A DNA stretch of 64,000 nucleotides from Thereva unica (lineage: Eukaryota; Arthropoda; Insecta; Diptera; Therevidae): contig OX465285.1 of NCBI GenBank assembly GCA_949987705.1, positions 92,141,975 through 92,205,974 on the forward strand. Reading direction: 5' to 3'. Shown here piece after piece: positions 57,061 through 64,000 of the stretch (the first letter of the stretch is position 1; each line of letters begins with the position of its first letter). The notes beneath the pieces were generated by a model. That model saw nothing but the letters and a program-made list of their open reading frames with translations, had not been told where the DNA came from and made no database searches. A program made the translations under genes and the position numbers.

Positions 57061-57189
57061 TCCATGCAGCAGGGTGCCGAATGTAGCCCCAGTGAAGAGG
57101 AATTTTCGCGATCACTCTTCAATGAGGGCAGTCTAAGTCAGGCCGCTTTGAGAAGACGGATGACGCGCAGCCCGAAAACATTTTAGACG

Positions 57190-57490
57190 ATTTTTGGAAG
57201 CTGGCTCTTCCTATGCCAATGTTCTTAATAAGAAGAGGGTTAGAACCTCTGGACCTTCTCCAGGCCACAATAGCTCGGCGAAAGGATGAAGGCTCCAGTC
57301 ATACGGTTTGAAAAGCATGCTGAAAAGCCTTCAGGAAAGGGGTCCGACACACCCACAATAAAGCCTAGAACGGCTCTGAAGTCGACCTTCTGCCAAATGG
57401 CAAGCCGGTCGTCATATCCCCTTTAAAAACCAAGCGGCCGTGATTCGCCCGCCATAAAACTATTTTTTATTTTTACTCGAGTAGAGGTTA
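57190..57490. repeat. Family D fragment joined to a family C block
   Basis: 57225-57335 (AGAAGAGGGTTAGAACCTCTGG, AGGCCACAATAGCTCGGCGAAAGG, AGGCTCCAGTCAT, GAAAAGCCTTCAGG) matches 46014-46110, and 57425-57490 matches family C at 16175 and 38010 (TTCGCCCGCC..TATTTTTACTCGAG). The order suggests D and C are parts of one longer element, C being its 3' end. Confidence 0.55.
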
Positions 57491-59871
57491 CTGCTCCACA
57501 TTGAACTCTAGATAGAATGAGTCTCATGATCTGGTATCACTACCTTTCAAATTCGAACAGATCAGTTAAAATGAGTTTGAAATTGCTCAATTGCCCCGTG
57601 AATTTGGATCAATTTTGAAATTGCCAAACCGGCTTAATTGCAAATTTTAGTAGCAGTATACGGCTTCTATTCAATAAAGCTAAAGTATATCAGATGCCGT
57701 TGATTCTTCAAATGTATGGTCTTGTGGTGTGGTCATCCACAATAGAAGTTGCTTTAATAGATTTTAAACACAAAAACATTTTACTCAATTTCGAAATTGA
57801 GATCATTAAAATTTCTTGTCTCTAAAAACAAGCTATTAGTGTAGGTCCACTGGATGCACGTTGTATGAACAAGGATAATGCAAATTAGACCTCGAAAAAT
57901 AAATACTGGATGTTTGTGAAAAACTGTTCTATACCCCCGAAAAAAGCAATTAAAATTCCAATTTCATTTGTCTACACAATCCTAAAAAAGAATAGGCTGA
58001 CCACATACAAAATTGATACATAAATTGTTCCCTTCTATCTCTATGCATGTCTACTAACCTCCAGAAAAAGCACACACTTGTCCTACTCCAAACCTAGACT
58101 GTAAAGATTCTAAAAATTCCTGGGTGTAGCGGTAGGGTGGGGGGCCAGGCAGCCCGAGCACGGAGTACGGTTTAAAATTTAAGCTCTCCCAAAAGCCATT
58201 ACCCTAGAAAGCCACTTTAGTGCGATTATCTACCCCAGGTTAAAGTAGAAATAGTTTCCACTTCACTACCCTCATCCGTTTTGTTCCAGATATTATTTTT
58301 TTCTCTTCCTTTTTTGCCGAATAATCGAGAGGAGAATTTTCAGTCCAGGAATGCCAAAGTATACAAGCCTTTTACTGAAATTTGTGATAAGAAGTTTATC
58401 ATAATTCGAATTTAAACTTTCAAAGAAGCCACACTGTACCTATGTAGGTACATCCGAGAGCGGGAGTCTAAGAAGTGGCTCCATCTTTGTATTAGGAAAA
58501 TATCATCTTTTCGCTTGCGTATGCTTGTGTGTATGTTGTTTTTTTCGGGGGGGCATTTCTTGTTGTACACTCGAAAAGGACTCGCTATGCCGCATGAAAG
58601 ATATCCAAGGAGCATGGAGTCCTGTTCTTGTATCCTTATATGCACATGTGGCTCCCATATATGTACCCTTAACGGTGACGACGACGACTACGGCATGTCG
58701 GTTAGTAGGGCTCCAGATAAACACACATACCCCCCCTGCCCAACCCTCGGTCCACTCCCAGCCGACTCAAGTTTTCATGAATATAAATGAAGTCATTATG
58801 AGCCGTGTGAAAGTTTCACTACGACATATGCCCCTAAGAAGTTCTCGAAATGTGTTTGAAATGATTCTCTATATGCAGCAGCTAGCCAGGAACAGGACGT
58901 GTGTTCTTATGTGTGGACGAAAACGAGGAAAAGGATGCTCGCTCGATTCACCTTCTTTTTTTGGGAAAGGGCGGCCGGCGGCGGGCTAGCATAGGCAGCC
59001 GGGATTCGGGCGCGGGCTTGTCCGGGGGTGGTTATTAATGTCTGCCGACAGTTGGGTGGATCACAGGATTCGTTCCTTGAAGCTTTCATCCTTTTGGAAT
59101 TGCCTCGTTTTTCTAGCTGCTATGAGGGTATTTAGACTCGTTTTTAACCAGATTCTGGTGAAAGGGGAAAAAAGGAAGAAGAAGAAAAAAATACGCTCGT
59201 GATCTAATAATCCTGGAAGGATGGTAACGTTATTCTTGAGTATTTTTTTTCTGGTTTTTCGTTTTTTGTTTGTTATTTTTGTACATTAGGAAATGAAAGC
59301 GTATGTTAGATGTAAGTATGGGCATTTTAGAGGCTCTAAATTCTTTATTTATTGGACTCAAGTTGATGGCTTTGTCTGTTTTGTATGTTTTTGATTTATA
59401 ATGGTGATGAGAACCTGCACTTTGTATTGTGGTTTGTAAAAAAAAAATGTGGAAGACAATTAAGTCATGCTTCTTCCTACAAGAGCATGCTGTTTTCAAT
59501 TGCACTCTATACGGAAAAAATAGATTGTCGACAGTAAAAAGAGCTTTCCTGAGCCTGTAGTCTTTCACACTAAAAAAAATAAACAAAATTAGAGTTACCT
59601 ACAAAAAAGATTTACAACGTTTTTTTTTAAAACTCGATTTTGACCGCCACCTATCGGAACAAGTTTGTACTACACCTAGAAATCTGGGCAATTATATCCA
59701 GGATATGTCTCGTGCGCGTAGATTTTCACATTCCGGGGCATTTGGCACCATCTGCAAAACTTGCCCTATGGCGACCTCAACATTTTTTCCACATTGATCC
59801 ATAATTGAAAGAACAATATCTGGCAGTGACAGCAATCCATTCGTGTTCTTTCGATATCTAGTCATATTTTC
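57491..59871. other. Unassigned stretch with unrecognised frames
   Basis: Frames on both strands between 58412 and 58989, including one of 154 codons at 58525-58989, overlap heavily; none has a recognisable product. Locally GC-rich at 58960-59040. Lys/Arg-rich and T-rich tracts follow. No gene supported. Confidence 0.4.
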
Positions 59872-60560
59872 GATCGGATCCGATAGTCGGAGCAAAGAGG
59901 AAAAGTAGCCTAAACACGTCTTCTAAGATAACACTAAATCATCCCGTGAGAAGCCTAAAATTTCTACTTGCGTTCCTCCGACTATCGGATGAAGTTTACC
60001 GTCTGAAGCGATAGTCGGATGTGAGTGAAAAAGTTGCCTAGGACATGCCTAAGAAAATATTGAATTATGCGGTGGAAGTCCTAAAATCGGATTAGCTGTT
60101 TCCATGCTTTGATCATTACAATTGAAATGGTAAAAAAGTTTCCACTCCCTTTGCTCCGACTATCGTATCGAGTTTTCGTTCTGATACGATAGTCGGATTG
60201 TAGTGAAAAAGCAACATAAAACATGCTCAAGAAAATACTGAATGTAAAAATGTATGCGAACTAAGGCCGTGAAAGTCTTATCATAATGGGATTAGCCGTT
60301 TCCGACATTAGCCCGGACGAACAAGCAGACAGAGAGACATAACGAAATTTTTTTTAAAAATATTTGAATTCAATATTTCGATAGAGCACTTTGAGGTCTA
60401 CAATTAGAATGAAAAAAAAAACGTGTTAACTCGCTTTTCTTAGGCTGTCGGTTAAAGTTTTCGATCTAATCCGGCAGTGGGGCACAATTGTCGGATCCGA
60501 AATGCAGATCCGATAGTCGGGCTCGAGTAAAAATTAGCCTGAAACATGCCCAAGAAAAAA
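59872..60560. repeat. Diverged tandem repeat built on the inverted pair TCCGACTATCGGAT / ATCCGATAGTCGGA
   Basis: CGATAGTCGGA or its complement CCGACTATCG occurs near 59880, 59976, 60018, 60152, 60184 and 60510. After most CGATAGTCGG copies follow GAGTGAAAAAG..GCCT, ACATGCC.AAGAAAA.A.TGAAT. The units at about 59976 and 60152 are 177 bp apart and each starts with an inverted pair separated by about 20-30 bases. ACAAGCAGACAGAGAGACATAACG at about 60323 is of a kind common in insect transposon interiors. Confidence 0.7.
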
Positions 60561-61099
60561 CTAAATCTTCCAGTGAATGTCCCATCTAGTAGAAAGCTTA
60601 GGTTGAGAGGTAAAACAGGTTTGAGGTTGTAGAAGATGAACGCCGCGTTTGATTTCTTGGTTGTTTTAGGAGTTCGGAAATATTGACTGTAAAAGATTGT
60701 TCCGCAGTCGAGGTGTTCTATTAAGAAATGTATTTGTAGCGAAAAGGAGAGTTGTAGACAGAAGGAAAGAGCAATTGAAACAGGATAGGGCTTATTTCGA
60801 TGTTACAGTCTCTATGCTAGTAGCCATGAATTGTTGCAAGAGCGACTGTATTCCTACCTCCCAAGCTCAGCCCCACATGAATAGTTTGTATTTGAGGAGA
60901 GGCCGACTTTAGGATTGGTACATCATAGAAGCAATAATGTGTGTAGAAGGAATTCATTATACATTTCTTAAGAAACTCAAAGTTTTGCATTAGTATGTTT
61001 TTTGGAGATTTTTGGACGCATCTGGTCATGGCATCCAGTGCTGACTGATCATGTTGGAACTTTTACTTTGTATTTTACCTAAACAGGAAAATAGGTATT
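60561..61099. other. Unassigned stretch before the RT fragment
   Basis: Overlapping frames 60697-60912 (plus) and 60817-61029 (minus) are unrecognised. It may be upstream parts of the same decayed LINE, but I could not match any motif. Confidence 0.35.
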
Positions 61100-61420
61100 C
61101 CACCCCACTCCATCGGAAGATAGATCGACGCTGTACAGAAAAATACGAGGAGTTTCGCAGGGGTCCGTCCTGGGTACTCTTCTGTGCATCACAATGTATA
61201 ATGATGTGTTTGGCCATCGCCTCCCAAAAGGAAAAGTTGACCAGGGAATAGTGCTGGTATGACGACGCCTCTATGAGATGGTATTATGGGCGAAATAAGT
61301 GAACTGGTAGATTAAATCATGGCCTGACGCTTACTGAGCAAAAAACTGAAGCTGTACAAAGGCAGAAACCTAGTGTTCGCAAGAATGCCCATTCTAACGT
61401 TGGGCCTCTAGATGAATCGT
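61100..61420 (+). pseudogene. Jockey-like LINE reverse transcriptase fragment
   Basis: QGSVLGTLLCITMYNDVFGHRLPKGK begins at 61158, matching the PQGSVLGPLLWN..YD.V....LP motif. A YDD near 61259 stands where the FADD box is expected, then after a frameshift HGLTLTEQKTEAV (61318-61356) matches the H.L.LA..KTE.V motif. Stops and at least one frameshift make it non-functional. Confidence 0.65.
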
Positions 61421-64000
61421 TGCCTGCTGATGGCGAAGGTGGTGAGCTCAGACCTGCTATACGCAGTGCCAATGTGAGTAACAACTTTGAAAAGGATGGG
61501 TAACTGCTAAAATTGGAAGCCCATATTACCGCAAGCACCTCAGAAACATTACAGAATGAAAAATTTGTATTGGCAGCTGACTAGCATATACTGTAAAAAA
61601 AAGGTTTCAGTAGGCTCCAGCCTTATAAGAAGTGATAGCGGCATTAAAGAAGTTATAAAAATTCTGACAAGTGATCGAACTTATGAGGCATAACGTTATA
61701 TCATTATTAGTGATTGTTTTTCCAAAAGAAAAATGAAATTATGAAAGAATTTGATATTTACTCACTCACCTCCAACTCCTCATGAGATTTGAGATGGTAT
61801 CGATGTTGTCTGACTAAATTTTATAAAATAAATATCAAAAACGTTTGTCCATTAGTGTAAATGTAATTTAAAACGAATAAAAACTCTCATGGAATATACC
61901 TAAAAACATGTCCCACGTGTCCCAAAACTTTTTCTGTAGAGACCTAGAAGAAGTCAAAAGGTATCAGTAACAAATGTTTTGGCTTTTGAAACTTCTATTT
62001 TTTTTTTTTTTGTATTTCTATTTATGTACATATAAAGAAGTAAATAATGTGTGTTTTTAACTTATCTGTATCTACAGACCAAATTTTTTTTAGAGGTGCA
62101 GATTTCTGCTGTATTGATTAGAATTTCCCGTATCAAGCACTGTACTAATTATGGGTTGATCCTAGAAAGATAAACCCATTCTGTAACCCTTATATAAATA
62201 CTTTAAGGTCAAATCTTTCGCTAGGAAATGTCTCCCCAAATACAATTTCAGCTGAAACTAAATTTATGATGTACCAACAACCCGCAACATAACACAACAA
62301 AAAACATTGACAAAACTTATCTTTGGGGGAAAGAAACTCTTCCCCAAAAATTTTTCCCAGTAAACAAAAATGTTCCATGTCCCTTTTTTTAAAAGCTACG
62401 AAAGTCGGCGACCTTTTCTAATACTTTCTACATTGTTTTCCGGTTCTAACCTCAAAAAATGGGGGTGTAGGAATGGGGGAAAAGATGAAAGGAAAAATGG
62501 AAGGAAAGATTTTTATTGACATGAGGGAAAATCAGCTGAAAAGCACTCTGGGGCGACCCGTGTCAAAGCGAACGTAAGAGGTTAGGAAAAGCGGTGGATC
62601 ATCAGTGTCATCTCAATTGACAGCTATAAGAGATGATCTATAACCCATACCGGCGGCGGCGGGTGTATGCACGGTGGGCATGGGGCTGTCAAAAGTTCTT
62701 CGGGAGTTCCAGAAGAGGCCAAGGAAGGGGTTTAAGGGCGGCCAACAAAGCGAACTGTCGTTGGTGGTGAAGAGAGTGCCAAACCCCCTTAGACGGAAAG
62801 AAGCTGTGTGGCGCGCGGTATACGCTGGGGAAAAAGGAGTTCTTTGCACAACTTTAAAATTGATTAATGGACAAAGTTCTGCTGAAGGCAAAAGGGATCC
62901 GCCTGCCCTTAAGGCTGTGCCACCAGGCGGAGCAGCTAAGCTCTTTAAGCCTTAAATTGCAAACTGCATTTTGTTGTTCATCCCTTAAGGATATAATTGA
63001 TGGTTTCCCGTCGGGCTTATGTGTGGCGTCCTGTGCCCCCGAAGTTTGTGGGTGCCCGACATGCCAGAATTTGCAGAAAGAAAATTGGATGAAAGCGGTG
63101 AAAGCGCCGACTGGGAATTGGTACACCTGCTCCGGATCTTAGGTTCGCTCCGGCATCGGTCTTACCGTGTTGATTGGCTCCGGTTCGTAATACTTTTTGG
63201 TACTTTCGTTATTTTTGTTTTTTTTTTTTTTCGTCTTACTTTTATTTTATAACGGTTAAGTTCAGGTGTGGAAGTATCGAGACGGAGAGGACACCCGACC
63301 GCGATGCTCGTTTTCCACTTTTCGCCACTCTCTTAATTTTCTTCACAGTAAAAACTTTGCTTGTTATAAATTTTCTGTTCGTTCCTATTCATGAAGCCGG
63401 GTGGAGTCCCACCTGCCGCCCGCTGCCGTTTTTCAGGATATATTCTCGCTTTTCATGTATTTTACCCATCCGGCATCCGGACCGGAGGGATCTAATTTAC
63501 TTGACGCTCTACGGAACAAGCCTCTTGGAAAAATATCTATATAAGTATGTATGTATGTATATATACAATTTTTGTGTGTATTTTGTCGAAAGATGGAAAA
63601 GGAGCTAGAGGAACAGGATCACGAGCACTTTGTGACTTGCTCCCCTTTTAGCACATTGGCAAAATGTTTGTTTAATGCCCGAAGGAAAAAGGGCATTCGT
63701 CTGTGGATAAGTCCATGTGCTGGCGTGTATTCATGTGACATTTCTTGGGGATTGGATAAAACTCATCTGTTTGGACTAGATGTGCCACAACATATATACC
63801 CTATATATCCATACATATACACCTCTAGTATGGTTTATAGAAGAAATGATACTCTACTATGGGTGCTACATAAATTTTGCTATTTTCGATGCTATGGGAT
63901 TTGTCCTAATGGATTTACAAGTACCCGAGGGATGCTGATCGTTGTCGTTTATAAATAAATTTTGTATAGTTTGGTTTTCGTTTCGGCTGTGTGTTTGTTA
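61421..64000. other. Unassigned stretch to window end
   Basis: Overlapping open frames cover 62613-63142 on both strands in a locally GC-richer patch, and 63174-63958 on the plus strand. None shows a domain I know. GTATGTAT microsatellite near 63545-63562. If a host exon exists at the right end of the window, 62600-63150 is the better candidate, but I cannot support it. Confidence 0.35.

Noticed and set aside
58525..58989. 154-codon plus frame as a gene
   Set aside because: Opposite-strand and alternative frames of similar length overlap it; no domain and no clear exon borders.

Overview
The window reads as a gene-poor stretch of an arthropod genome, most likely an insect (perhaps a fly; the sequence does not fix the order). 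It is AT-rich, with homopolymers and microsatellites, GT-AG introns, no operons and no dense coding. I found no convincing host gene, tRNA gene or intact rRNA gene. What can be identified is almost entirely transposable elements, mostly dead and several nested.

The central feature is at 50288-53596: a DNA transposon of about 3.3 kb with inverted arms of about 550-590 bp that differ by only about ten substitutions and one 30-odd-base indel. Between the arms lies a gene with at least three exons. It codes for a protein of the PIN/XPG-like family marked by YDGM, ALTGC(D) and IEEFVC..YG motifs, with an acidic Asp-rich tail encoded by the last exon. The family resemblance and a possible 3-4 bp target duplication suggest an Academ-like element. 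The frame is open, yet several acidic residues expected in the nuclease core are replaced.

Other layers, left to right: a 191-bp SINE-like derivative of an RTE-type LINE with a 14-bp target duplication (163-353); decayed LINE reverse-transcriptase and endonuclease fragments (3341-3945, 8085-8840, 11690-11995); a ~1-kb element whose interior is a 146-bp tandem repeat alternating in two variants (15019-16020); a mariner-like remnant (18619-18945); a foldback hairpin (19264-19378); two 5S-rRNA-like SINE heads (19618-19705, 38417-38490); a hAT-type element filled with an AAGAAC minisatellite, inserted with a perfect 8-bp duplication into the tail of a LINE (24825-25735); two copies of a probable tRNA-derived SINE (26045-26300, 28525-28800); and a second hAT-type family with two copies, each with 8-bp duplications (31718-32146, 44473-45482).

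There are two clear nests. At 32304-34085 a short repeat is split by a 1.47-kb solo-LTR-like insertion, which is itself split by a 264-bp MITE. At 44473-45482 a hAT-type element contains another copy of that same short repeat. The right part holds a decayed RTE-type LINE (40963-42395), a foldback element with two right termini (46260-46901), LINE 3' tails (about 54320-54460 and 56870-57060), tandem inverted GATAGTCGG repeats (59872-60560) and a jockey-like RT fragment (61100-61420). Intervening stretches are AT-rich sequence in which I see no gene.

All family names come from motifs recognised by eye. No database search was possible.
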